A stretch of DNA of 64,000 nucleotides from Niebla homalea (Eukaryota > Ascomycota > Lecanoromycetes > Lecanorales > Ramalinaceae): the NCBI GenBank assembly GCA_019925105.1, contig JAHGAU010000011.1, forward strand, positions 1,364,001-1,428,000, given 5' to 3'. The stretch's first letter is position 1. The number at the start of each line of letters is the position of its first letter. Under the pieces are notes generated by a model. It ran no database searches. It was not told where the DNA came from and saw only the letters and a list, made by a program, of their open reading frames with translations. Shown one piece after another: positions 47,974 through 59,079 of this stretch. Both the position numbers and the translations under genes were made by a program.

Positions 47974-48135
47974 TATTAAATATGCAGGATCGCCACTTAG
48001 GAGATTACGTAACGCGGATCAGATTAGATAAAACGGACGTGTTAAACCCAAGTAGGATAGCGGCATATAGCCTTGCATATAGTCTCACTTTGTACATAGT
48101 AATAATTAAGTAACTTACACCTCTCAACTTCAACA
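47974..48135 (+). repeat. Copia A1 3' LTR (162 bp)
   Basis: TATTAAATATGCAGG...CTTCAACA. Preceded by the PPT CGAAGGGGAG (47964-47973) and followed by the right TSD TTCAA (48136-48140). Much less mutated than the 5' LTR of the same element. Confidence 0.92.
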
Positions 48136-48179
48136 TTCAAGACTTTAAAATAAGCCCTTAAAATTATAATAATAAAAAG

Positions 48180-48480
48180 TTTATACCCCTAAAGTTTACA
48201 CCTTCAAATTCAAGATTGCAACACCCAAAATTTGCACCCACCCTAGAGTTTACACCTTAAAATTTAAGATTGCGATACCCAAAATTTACGCCCCCTCCCC
48301 CGAGTTTACGCCTTAAAATTTCAAGATTGCGATACCTAAAATTTGTACCCCCTAGAGTTTACGCCCTAAAATTCAAGATTACGATACTTAAACTTTATAC
48401 CATCTTTAGAATATATACTTTAAAATTTTAAATTGCGATACTTAAAATTTATACTACCCTTAATACTTAAATTTAAGTAC
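48180..48480. repeat. ~54-bp minisatellite, 5.5 units
   Basis: Units begin TTT(A/G)(T/C)(A/G)CC and end GATACC(C/T)AAAA: 48180-48230, 48231-48284, 48285-48341, 48342-48393, 48394-48447 and a partial to 48480. The left units are CA-rich and little mutated; units to the right lose C in CpA. It lies in the sequence flanking A1, not in any of the elements recognised here. Confidence 0.8.
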
Positions 48481-48741
48481 CTTCTAAAATGATTACCCTT
48501 AAAATTATAATATTAAAATTCAGTATTTAACATTTAATAAAGTATTTCTTAATATTATCGTTCTATTTACCCCGGGCTTAGCTAAGCTAGGTATTACCAC
48601 CCTATAACTCAGATTTTCCTTTTTACCTTATAAATTCTTATTTTTATCTTCTCCTCCTTTACCTTAAAAAAGGTAACTATAGCAATTAATACGTATAAAC
48701 GTTACAGTATACCGTTAACTATATATACGCCTTCCTCGAAA
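48481..48741. other. Spacer between minisatellite and Copia B4
   Basis: 260 bp of moderately AT-rich, lightly mutated sequence with a pyrimidine-rich stretch near 48615-48665. No ORF and no similarity seen to the transposons in the window. Possibly remaining host sequence. Confidence 0.5.
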
Positions 48742-48882
48742 TGTTAGATGTGCAGAAGGCAAAGACCTCGGCTATTACCAAAAGGGGCTAGCCTACTTCC
48801 TGGACTTCTTATAGATAAATATCGCTTAGTACCTTACATAATACTTACTTAATTAAGTAAGTTATACCTTATTATTTCAACA
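48742..48882 (+). repeat. Copia B4 5' LTR (141 bp)
   Basis: TGTTAGATGTGCAGAAGG...TTTCAACA. It is 3 bp longer than other B LTRs, partly through a duplicated ACTT that creates a perfect 18-bp palindrome at 48844-48861. Confidence 0.88.
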
Positions 48883-48896
48883 GGTTATAAGCCCGG
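48883..48896 (+). promoter_or_regulatory. Primer-binding site of B4
   Basis: GGTTATAAGCCCGG directly after TTCAACA, the clearest LTR/PBS border in the window. Confidence 0.75.
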
Positions 48897-49060
48897 CTTA
48901 TATACTTACTACTACGCTTAATAATTAATAAGCCTCAGCAACGATAACTTAGATACCTTAAGAGCCGCACTATTACTTTACCAGTATCGTAACGGCTCTT
49001 ATTATTACCATAACTATTATAGTTACTTAATAATCCTATCGATTTAAGCCTTAACCACCA

Positions 49061-49120
49061 AAAAATAAGGAGGCTAGGACGAAAATAAGAAGGCTAGGAC
49101 GAAAATAAGAAGGCTGGGAC
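49061..49120 (+). repeat. 20-bp x 3 tandem units in the B4 leader
   Basis: GAAAATAAGAAGGCTAGGAC type units at 49061-49080, 49081-49100 and 49101-49120; B1 has two. Confidence 0.8.
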
Positions 49121-49770
49121 GATACCTAGCCTAAAACCTTATTTATACGTAGACCGTAAGGTATAGTAACCTTATATACCGATCTACGCGTACGCTATAA
49201 AGGTATAAGAGCATTTATAAAGCCGTTAAATCGGCGGATCCTTAATATACGTATTAATACCCTTAAAGAATAAAGGGAAAAGTTTATTTATTATTAAGGC
49301 AATTAAAGCGGCCTATAAAGTTTATTATTACGTATACTTAGCCTTTTAATTAAGTTAATTACTTAATTTAAGCTATTATTATTCCAGTTTTATATTAAAG
49401 TTTATTTTAATTATTATATTAAAGTTTAAGTATAAAGAGAAATAAAATATTTACTTTTAAGGCTCTTTCTTCTTTATTAAAACTATTAAAATTTAAATTA
49501 ATTATAGCTTTATTTCTAAGGGCTTTTTATTAAGATCTTTATTATTATTAAAATTATTAAGAATATATTGATTATTTTAATTTATACGTTTTATTACTTT
49601 AACCCGTAATTAAATTTATTTATATTTAAATAATATTTTTTTACCCGGTATATTATATATATTCTATAAGCTTAACGCCTTGAATAATCCGTTAAAATTA
49701 AAAAGCTTTATTATTTATTATTAACCTTTAAATTATAATTCTCATTAGAATGAATTTTTTTATTTATGAG

Positions 49771-49947
49771 ATGGCGACGAACAAAGGGACCCCAGAGGTC
49801 GAAAACGATGCGTATATACATAGCTTTAACGATAGTGAGGGGAGTATATTAAGTGCGATAAGTGGAAGTAACGTAATGGTTAAGAATAAGGTGGTAAACG
49901 GGCAAGTAACCTATATTAACAGAAATAGTAATAACGCGTATAGGTAA
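49771..49947 (+). pseudogene. LINE L5 ORF1 N-terminal fragment (open)
   Basis: 58 open codons starting M-A-T-N-K-G-T-P-E-V-E-N-D-A at the point where L4 also starts, with normal base composition. An in-frame upstream ATG at 49750 extends it by 7 codons, but that part is not shared with L4, so I place the LINE start at 49771. ORF1 of Tad1-like elements encodes a gag-like RNA-binding protein; no domain is visible in this short N-terminal piece. From 49948 the sequence abruptly becomes RIP-mutated and full of stops. Confidence 0.6.
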
Positions 49948-52900
49948 TATAATAATAATAAGCCGGATAATATTTAAAGTAAATAAAGGAATTAAAGTTA
50001 ATAAAATACGCGTATTAAAGCGCGTAAAACGTATAATAATAATATAAAAATAATAGGTAAATAAGGGGGTAAAAAGGCCGGTACGGTATTAATAATAAAG
50101 AATATAAGTGGAAAAAAAAATAAGAAGATTACGGTAAAAGTATTATTAAGAATATATAAAAAGGAAATAAAGCTAATAAAAAAAACGAAATTTTAAGGGA
50201 TTAAAAGTAAAAAACGGAGATAATATATTGCTTAATAAAAAAGGGTAAAAAAACGGTAAAGGAGGTAATAAAGGCTTTAAAAAGACTCTTTACGGTAAAA
50301 TAGAAGGATATTATATTAAAAACTTAACCGATATTATAAATTAAATTAAAAAACGTAAAAGACTTTTATATAAAAATAAAGGTAAAATAAAAAAAAAAAC
50401 GGAGCGTTTATAAAGCTCTTAAGGGGCGGGAGTAAAAGCGTTAATAAAAGGTAAAGATAACGGTTTAAAGTTAAATATATAAAGCGAAAGTATAAAAATA
50501 ATAATCTTTTAAATAAAAGAAAACTAGGCGATAAAAATAATAAAAAGGATACCCGCGGTAAAGAATAAAAGGATAACGGAGGAGAAAGCAGCCGTATTAA
50601 AAAAGGTAAAAATAATAACGGTCCGTTTATTTAATAATAAGGAAAAAAATACGGTAATAAAGGTAAATTTATTATAATTAATAAAAATTTTTAAGGTAAT
50701 AACGGAATTATTAATAAAATAAATTATTACGGTATATAAATTATAAAATAAAAATATCCTTCTTAATATAACGTTTTTAAAGGCGAAAGAAAACTTAAAA
50801 AAGTTTAAAACTTAAATTAATAAAAAAAAGTATAAATTAATTAAAATTTTAAGGTAATTATTTATTATTATAATAAATAAAATATACTTATTACGTTTTA
50901 AGGAAGCCGAAAAAAAAACCATATTAAAAAATATAAAAAGGAAAATACGGTTCTTTATTTAAAACTTAAGATTATTAATTATAAACTTCTGCCGGTAATA
51001 AAAAGATTTAACTTTTTAAAACGTATAAAGAAATATTTTACCGTTATATTAAATATAACGTTAATAAAAATATATAATAACGTCTTAAATAAAGAAATTA
51101 TTAAAAAGAAATTTCTTAAAATAACTTAATTATAAGATAAAGCGATTAATATTTATTAATATTTTAAATATTAAAATTATAAATATATTATTATAAAATA
51201 TTTTAATATTATAAAATATATAGTTTACGTTAAGGGTTATAATATTTATAAGTATATAAAGTTAATAATTAAAAAACTTATAAAAAGTACGTTTAAATAC
51301 GTTATATATAATAAGGAGGAATACCCAGTATAGGATTTTAAATATATAATAAAAGCTAGGGAGGTTAAACGTAAGAAGACCCGGATAACTATAAAAATTT
51401 AACGGTATAATACGTATAAGATTAATCCAATAAATTAATTAAAAATAGCCTTAAAACGTAAACTTAATTAATTAAATAATAAAAGGTAAATAATAATAAA
51501 GAAAAAAAGCTTTTTACGATTTTAACCTTAAGGGTTAATTATTTTATGTCTTTAATAATAGCCGGGAAAATATTAAGTTAAAAAATATTTAACTTTAATA
51601 AAAAGTCCGTAACTTAAATATAAGTATAAAAGAAAGAGCCCTTATAAAGGTTAATATATAATATATTAATATTTTTAAAAGTAATATAATATAACGTTTA
51701 TAATAAAAGAATTAAAGTTATAATATTAATATTTAAGTTTAAAGAAATTAAAAACGTTAACGTTATAATAATATAAGAATTATTATATAGCTTATATATA
51801 TATTTATTTATTAATCCGGAAGAAAAGTTTTATTTAACTTTTAAAGAAAATAAAATAATTAAAATATACTTCTTTATAAATAAACGGCTTAATATAAATA
51901 ATTAAAATATTACTTATTATAATAAAAACCTTTATATATTCTATATTATAAAAGAAAAGGACTTAAAGGGCAACCTTAATATCTATAATATATATAACCC
52001 GTTATTAGTTAATAAAAAGGACCTTTTATAATATTATTACTTAAAGAAATCTTAATTACTTTAAGTAAATATATATTATTTAAAGACTTTAATATATATT
52101 TTTATATATAAAATAAAGAAGGACGTATAATAAATTATATTAAATCGGATAATTTATTAATAATTACCGTTTAAGTTAACATTTTATTATTAATATTATA
52201 AAAAATTATTACGTAAAAGAGTTATAAATTTAAAACGATAATTAATCTGGTTTTTAATATAAAAGGGGTTATTAATACGGTCGTAATATATAGATTATAA
52301 AAGGACTTAAAATATAGCTCGGATTATATATCAATATAAATAACTTTAAATTAAATTATTAATACGATTATATTATTATTAATAAGGAAAATATAAAAAA
52401 TAATTAAAGAAGTAAAGGTTTATATAAAAACGGAGGAGATAATAATATAGTTTACGGACCTCCCTTAATTAAATAATAAAGACCGGATCGATTTCTTTAT
52501 AAAATAAATAATAAAAATATTAAATAAAGTAATCGATAAGATTATTTTAATAATAAAATCTTCTTAAAGAATTAAAACTTATTAAAATAAAGGGTATATA
52601 ACCGTAACTATAAAAACGAAAAAGCTAATTAAATAAGCTTTTAAATATAGGAATTAAAAGATACTTAATTAATTAAGGATTATTTAAAAAAAAAAAAAGA
52701 AAGGATTATTAAGAAAATTAAGTAAATATACTTTTAATTTACGGTATATAATTTAACGGTTTTACATCGTAATATTTAGAAATTAACGAAGTATAATTAA
52801 GAATAAAGTAGGAAATTAAAGTTTATCCTTAAATTCCCGCTTTTTAAGAGACCCGATAATATATTAATTAATACCTTTAACGGTAAAATTAAAGTTTTTA

Positions 52901-52993
52901 AAGGAGTATTTTTCCCCCTTCCGTTAGAAGCTAACCTAAACGATATTAACAGCGTTATATACCTTAACCCCATATTAGTAAATAAAATAATAA
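49948..52993 (+). pseudogene. LINE L5 ORF1 / ORF2 N-terminal relic
   Basis: Purine-rich (A/G) on the plus strand, Lys-rich in translation, and collinear with L4 34.98-31.94 kb on the minus strand. It is expected to cover ORF1 and the apurinic-type endonuclease of ORF2. No catalytic motif can be read with confidence through the RIP changes. Ends at the A3 insertion. Confidence 0.5.
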
Positions 52994-53161
52994 TATTGAA
53001 ATTAAGAGGTGTAAGTTGCTTGATTATTACTATGTATAAAGTGAAACTATATGTAAGGTTATATGCCGTTATCCTACTTGGGTTTAATACGTCCGTTTTA
53101 TTTAATTTAATCCGCGTTACGTAATCGTAATCTTTTAAGTAATAATCCTATATATTTAATA
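52994..53161 (-). repeat. Copia A3 3' LTR (168 bp)
   Basis: Reverse complement of the A LTR. It is 6 bp longer than the 162-bp norm through a GTAATC duplication near 53120. Confidence 0.85.
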
Positions 53162-53299
53162 TTCCTTTTTAAACTTTATATATAGCCCGTAAATCTTACT
53201 TACTAAATAACTCCTTTATAACCTTAATATTATATCCTTTTATATAAGAGTTTAATTACCGTATTTATTAAGTAACTCCCCTGATTATTAAGTAGTTAA

Positions 53300-56200
53300 C
53301 TCCCTAATTATTAAATGGTTAACTCCCTTATATAGTTATTATTTATTTATTATTTATTACTTAGCTTATTATTAAGTTTATTATTAATAAATATATAGTC
53401 CTTAAACTATCGATATAATAGCTTCTTAAGGCTTAATGCCCGTTTAAACTATATAAAAATCTTAATAAATAAAGCCTTTATTAACCCGTTAATTACCTAT
53501 TCCGTAATATAAATATATTCGAAATTAACGGTATTAACCTTAAGTTATTCCCGTAATTAATATAATTAGATATTTATATACTTTATCCTTATATAATATA
53601 CCGGGTTTTTAACTAATATAATAACCTTTTAATTATTATTATAAATTATAATAATAAATATATATCCAGATTTATTAAATTATATTTATTTTAATAAATC
53701 TTTTAATTAAATAGCTTCTTTAATAACTTACGTTTATCCCGTATATTTAACTTTATAAATAAATAATATTTTAATCGGTTGCCTTTTTAAGGACCAATAA
53801 ATCAATATACTTTTTACGTTAAAAAAATAGCTTAAAGTTAACTTACGGGTGGAATCGGCCGTAAAATTGGAGTTAATATATTTATTAAAAGCTTTAAGTT
53901 TACCTTTATATATTAATTAAAAGTATATAATAATTTATAAATAACGTATAATTTATTTTATATATAGCTAATATTAATAAGACGGATTTACGGAATACCG
54001 GCTAATAATTATTACCGTATAAATTATATTTAATTATATATTAAATATAATATATATTAATAAACTTACGACCGATTAATATTACTATTTAAACTCCGGT
54101 TTTACTTAATAGCCCTTAAGTAACGGTTCCGGCCTAAAATTAACTTATATAAATATATACGTTAAATAGGTTTCTTATTAATTATAATTTTATATTATCC
54201 TTTTAATATAAATTTCTTAATTAAAACGGATCGTTTAATTTTATCGGTCTTAAATAATAATAATACCTAGGTAATAACTTATTAAACTTAAGTTAAATAT
54301 ACGGAATTCTTAATTAAATATAATTTTAAATCTTAAATTCCTTATTTAAATAGATTAATTATTAAGACGTTATCTATATATATAGCTATAATTATACCGG
54401 TTTTAAGGTGAAAAAATATATAATAATCCGTATAAATAAGTTTAAAACTTTATATAATTATAAACTCCCAGAAATAATTATATTATAATTACGGTAATTA
54501 CTTTAATCCATATAGGCTTTTTTTAAGCTTATAATAAAGCTTCTTATTGTCTTTATTAATTTTTTTATATTTTTTAATTATTTTATATATATTTTTTCCT
54601 TAATAAAATCATAAAGGAACGTTATTTTAACATTTATTTGCTTTAAATCCCAATTATTAACCGTTATAAAAATAAAGAGAACCTTATAGCTTATAGGTTT
54701 TATTATTAAAATAAACATTTTATTATAATTAATACCCTTATATTATTTAAAGTTACGTATTACCTACCGGGCTTTATAGTAAATTATATTATTATTAATT
54801 TTATATTTAAGGGTATAAATTTATTATCTTTATAATATCGTTACGTTAATAAAAATCTAGCTTTACGTAATTAAAACTTAAATATTATTCTTTTTAAGAG
54901 AACTATATTTATTATTTTCTATTAATTCTTAATTTATTTAAATATATTTATTTATTATAGTTTTTTTATAGGTTTTAAACTTAATAAGTTCCGGGGTTAT
55001 TTTAAAGGATATTAAAATTAAAGGATATAACGGTTTATCTTTATTACGGATTAATAAAATTAAGAAAAAGAGTGGATTTAATAATATATTACGTAATTTA
55101 TCCGGAAATATAAGGTTAAAATTATTTTTAATTAAGTTTTTAATTTATTATTTTTACCTTTAATTATAATTAATCTTTAAATTTTTAATTATTAAACTTA
55201 AAAAATTTAATAAAGTTATTTATTAAGTAAGAATTATAGCCGGACGTATAAGTTACTTAATAAAAATAAAGCCTATATTAATAATATCCGTTTTAATTAA
55301 ACCGTAATTCTTAAATTTCTTTTTTTAAATTAAGGTTTTATTAAAGCTTTTTTATTTTTTTAAATTTTTAAATTCAATTAATAAGCTTTTTACGATTTAA
55401 GTTATCCAATAATATTACCCGTTTTTCTTCGATATATACGTTATATATATTCTTTATTATAAGGTTAAACTATTTTACTTATAGATTAATTACTTTAAAA
55501 TATTTATTAATCTTTTTATTAAAACCTATTAAAATATATAGTTTTAACCTATTATTAAACTTAATCCGGTAACTTATACTTTTTACGTATATAATTAACC
55601 TTAAAGTCTATATATAGAATACGTCCGGTTTTTTATTATATTAAGCTTAATATAATATTACCTTTTAAGTTATATATATAATATTTATATAATTATATAG
55701 TTTACTATTTAAATTAACTTTAATTAAAAGCTTTTAAATATACCCTTTATTGCCTATATAACTTTAATTTTCTTATTAATCTCCCGGTTCATTTTTTTAT
55801 TAATTAAATTTTATTTAAAACTTTTACATATTATTATTTTAAAAATAATCCTATATTATTTTAAATAATTTAAGAAAACCTTAAATATATATTTACCCCC
55901 GTTATCGGCTTAAAAGCGTTTAATTTTTTAATCCGGGGTTTATTTATATTTAGCTTTAAACTCCTTAAACCGTTAAATTATATCCAATTTATATATTAAT
56001 AAGTAAACTTTTAATATTATAATTTTATTATTATAAAAAGTTATATAATATATTATTTTATTATACCCTGGGGATTAATTATCCTTAAAAAATTTATATA
56101 AATAAGCTTTAATAAATTTTCTATAGATTTAAAATATCCTTTATATAATTAAGAGTATAACCGTCCGATAATATAATATATATAATAAGCGTTTTTAACT

Positions 56201-58750
56201 TTATTATTATTATAATATTTATATTTAAGATCCATTTTAATTAATATATCCGTTAACTAAAATAATTTTTAAGCTCCGAAATAGCTTATATATATATATT
56301 ATATAAGTATAGCCGAAAATACGTTAAACGCTATTATAATAAAGGTAAGTTTTTATAGATTAACTATAAATAAACCGTTTTATTTATTATAAATAAGCTT
56401 TTTTTAATTATATATTATTATCCGGACCGTCCGCGTTATATTAAGTTAAGCTTTATAGTTTAAAAATTACGTTTTAAATATGAAATTAATTAAATTTACC
56501 GGGGAATATATTATATCCGTAAATTTTACCTTAACGGGCTTATTATTTACTTTATATAATATATAAATAATATTTATATCCCTTATATAATTCGTTTTTA
56601 TTAGCCCGGGTTTTAAAAATAAGGATTAATAAGGTTTTAATTCCCCTTAAAAGAATTTTTTTCTTATAAAAAATATATTAATTATAATTATTATTAAAGA
56701 TTATTAATTTTTATAAATTTATTAAGATAACCGATATTATTATCGTTAATTATTATATATACGTTAATAAATAAAAGTCTATTATTAAAAGGTTTATAAA
56801 TATAATAATTTTTTTAATAATTTTAGGCTTCTTAATGCGGAACTTTATAGGCTTCTTTTTAAAATAGAGGTCTTAGTATTTATCCTTAATATACTTATTA
56901 TTATATTTTTCTAAATATAATATTAATAAATAAACTTTTCCCGGGTTTTATAAAAGATCCTTTTATTATAACCCTTTAATATATCCTTATAGGCTTATAT
57001 TAAGACGTTTAATTACTAAATAACCGCCTAAGTTTCCTTATTACGGGCCCTTTATATAATATTATGAAATTTAAGGGTACCCGGACCCTACCATACCGCC
57101 ATTTAAATAAATACCGAATACCACGTTTACCATAACTCCCCTAATTTGTTTAAGAATTTCTGGATAATAAAATAATCCAGGATAATTACGGAATTATTAA
57201 TCGCTTTAATCTTAATATAGACTTTCTAATAGCGGTTATTATATTTATTAATTATTATATTTAAGGTTTTTTATAAATTTATAAGCTTTTATATAAGCTT
57301 TATATATAACCCAGATCCTTATAGCTTATATTAATCCTTAAGTTATTCTTAAATTATATCCGGGCTTTTTATAGTATCGATTAAATATTTAATATTAATA
57401 TTATAACGGTTCTTTAAAGTTATATATACCTTAAGGGTATTTTTCTTTTTAACTTTTAAAGGTTATTAATCGTTATTTAATCCTTTATTTATTAACTTTA
57501 CGATATTTATTACCGTTAATTTATTAATAAAAGGATTAAACTTAAAGGAAAACCCTTTATAATAAAGTCTTTTTTAATTATTATTATTAATAAAATATAT
57601 AGAAAATAATATTAATAAAATATTAATTATATTATAATTATTAATAATACTTAAGTTTAAGTTTAACGATATTTAATACGTTAAAGACTTATTATTTAAG
57701 GGTAATAAGTAACTTACGTTAAATAATAATATTTAATTCTTAATATTTATATTTAACCCGAGAATAATAATATTTAATAAGTTATTTAAGGGTTCTTTAA
57801 ACGTTTTTAAACCGAAGTTATTATATAATTTTAACGTTTACAATAATAAATAATCTTTATTTTTAATTTAATCTTTATTCAATAAATTAAAACGGTTTTC
57901 CTTTTTTAAGTCTTTAAATATAAAGGGAAAAAGGGTACTTTATATATAATAATATTACTGAATAATAAGGTTTAAGTACTATATTTTATATAAGATTATT
58001 ATATAATCTAAGATAATAAATAATATAAAGCTTTATTAATTAATATATTCTTTATTCCGGTTAAGTTTAAAATAAAACTTTATAACGTACTATAATATTA
58101 TATATATATCCTTAAGATTATTAATTTTTTTTACTTAAAGGTTTTTAATCTTTATAATTAAAGCATTTAAATTTATTTTAATTACTTTATTTTAACTTAA
58201 AAACTTTAATTTCTATAATCCGTAATAAGTAAGTTTATCCTAAGTTTAATTATTTATTAAAGAATTCTATAACTGATTTTTAACCTTTTTTTCTTAGGGA
58301 TTAATCCTTACTTTAAAAGGTTTAATTATTAATTATTTATTTTATCTTATATTTACTTTTTAAAATCCGGTTAAAGTAAATAATTTTAAATTATAATACG
58401 TTTAAATCTAAATAATCTATTTTTAATTAATCTTAAAAAAATTCGATTTTAATATAATCTTTAAAGCTTTAAATTCGGTAAAGTTCTATAATATATTTAA
58501 TATTTATTTAACGTCTTAAATTTCTTATTTAAACCTTGGTTAAGGCTTTATATATATATATTAACCTTAAAGGTTTTACGTTTTAACTCCGTTAATTTAA
58601 TATTGGCTTAATTTCTCCGGCGTATAGGCGTTTATAGCCCTTAATAGGGTTAAAAAATAACGGTTTATATATTTTTATTAATAAAATATCCTTTTTTTCT
58701 TAATTTAAAAATATAAGTAATTAAGTAAATTTCTTTATTTATAATTATAG
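53300..58750 (-). pseudogene. Copia A3 gag-pol relic
   Basis: Minus-strand polyprotein remnant collinear with A1. The RT catalytic motif YVDD is YIDN at 54369-54380 within 'IAIYIDNVLII'. RNase H lies at about 53650-53900, including the near-unmutated complement of ...SDSNFTADSTR... around 53850-53880. Integrase is upstream (about 55.3-56.3 kb). RIP stops throughout. Confidence 0.8.
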
Positions 58751-58898
58751 TATTATACGCTTAATTAAATCGATTTTTTAATAATATAGCTTACGTATAA
58801 GTATTATTTACGGATATATCTTATATTATAAGTTTATTATTATTTATAAGTTAATTTAAATATTAAGAAAACGTTATTTAAGTACTTAAATACATAAT

Positions 58899-58912
58899 TT
58901 AAGCTTATAATT
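58899..58912 (-). promoter_or_regulatory. Primer-binding site of A3 (RIP-altered)
   Basis: The plus strand shows TTAAGCTTATAATT where CCGGGCTTATAACC is expected; the four differences are all C-to-T. Confidence 0.6.
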
Positions 58913-59074
58913 TATTAAAATTAAGAAATATAAGTTATTTAATTATTACTATATATAAAATAAAATTATATATAAAATTATATACCGCTATCTTACTTAA
59001 GTTTAACACGTCCGCCTTATCTAATCTAATCCGCGTCACGTGATCTCCCAAGTGGCGATCCTGCATATTCAATA
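58913..59074 (-). repeat. Copia A3 5' LTR (162 bp)
   Basis: Reverse complement of TGTTGAATATGCAGG...TTTTAATA. The outer part is clean and contains a CACGTG box at 59037-59042 in GCGTCACGTGATCTCC. Confidence 0.9.
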
Positions 59075-59079
59075 AATAA

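Larger units (their letters stand above)
4361..48135 (+). mobile_element. Copia A1: outermost element of a 43.8-kb nest
   Basis: Ty1/Copia retrotransposon whose three pieces (4361-9485, 29157-29274, 47349-48135) join to about 6.03 kb. It has 162-bp LTRs at both ends and a perfect 5-bp TSD TTCAA at 4356-4360 and 48136-48140. The order gag, integrase, RT, RNase H follows Copia. Nested element B1 (with B2, B3 and a small LTR element inside) and element C (with LINE L4 and Copia A2 inside) interrupt its RNase H region. The 5' two-thirds are heavily RIP-mutated; the short middle piece and 3' piece are much less so. No functional ORF remains. Confidence 0.9.
48742..49748 (+). mobile_element. Copia B4, 5' end (interrupted by L5)
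   Basis: LTR, PBS and leader of a fourth family B element, collinear with B1-B3 up to the point matching 11485 in B1. There LINE L5 is inserted. The remaining 5 kb or so should lie beyond the right edge. RIP is moderate in the LTR and heavy in the leader. Confidence 0.82.
52994..59074 (-). mobile_element. Copia A3, minus strand, inserted in L5 (6.08 kb)
   Basis: Complete-length family A element in reverse. TSD AATAA at 52989-52993 and 59075-59079; L5 resumes in register at 59080. LTRs 58913-59074 (5') and 52994-53161 (3'). It has no nested insertion and no large deletion, so it gives the best full-length model for family A in this window. Body heavily RIP-mutated; 5' LTR outer end nearly clean. 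Confidence 0.9.

Noticed and set aside
48844..48861. Perfect 18-bp palindrome in the B4 LTR as a regulatory site
   Set aside because: Produced by a 3-4 bp duplication unique to this copy; other B LTRs lack it.
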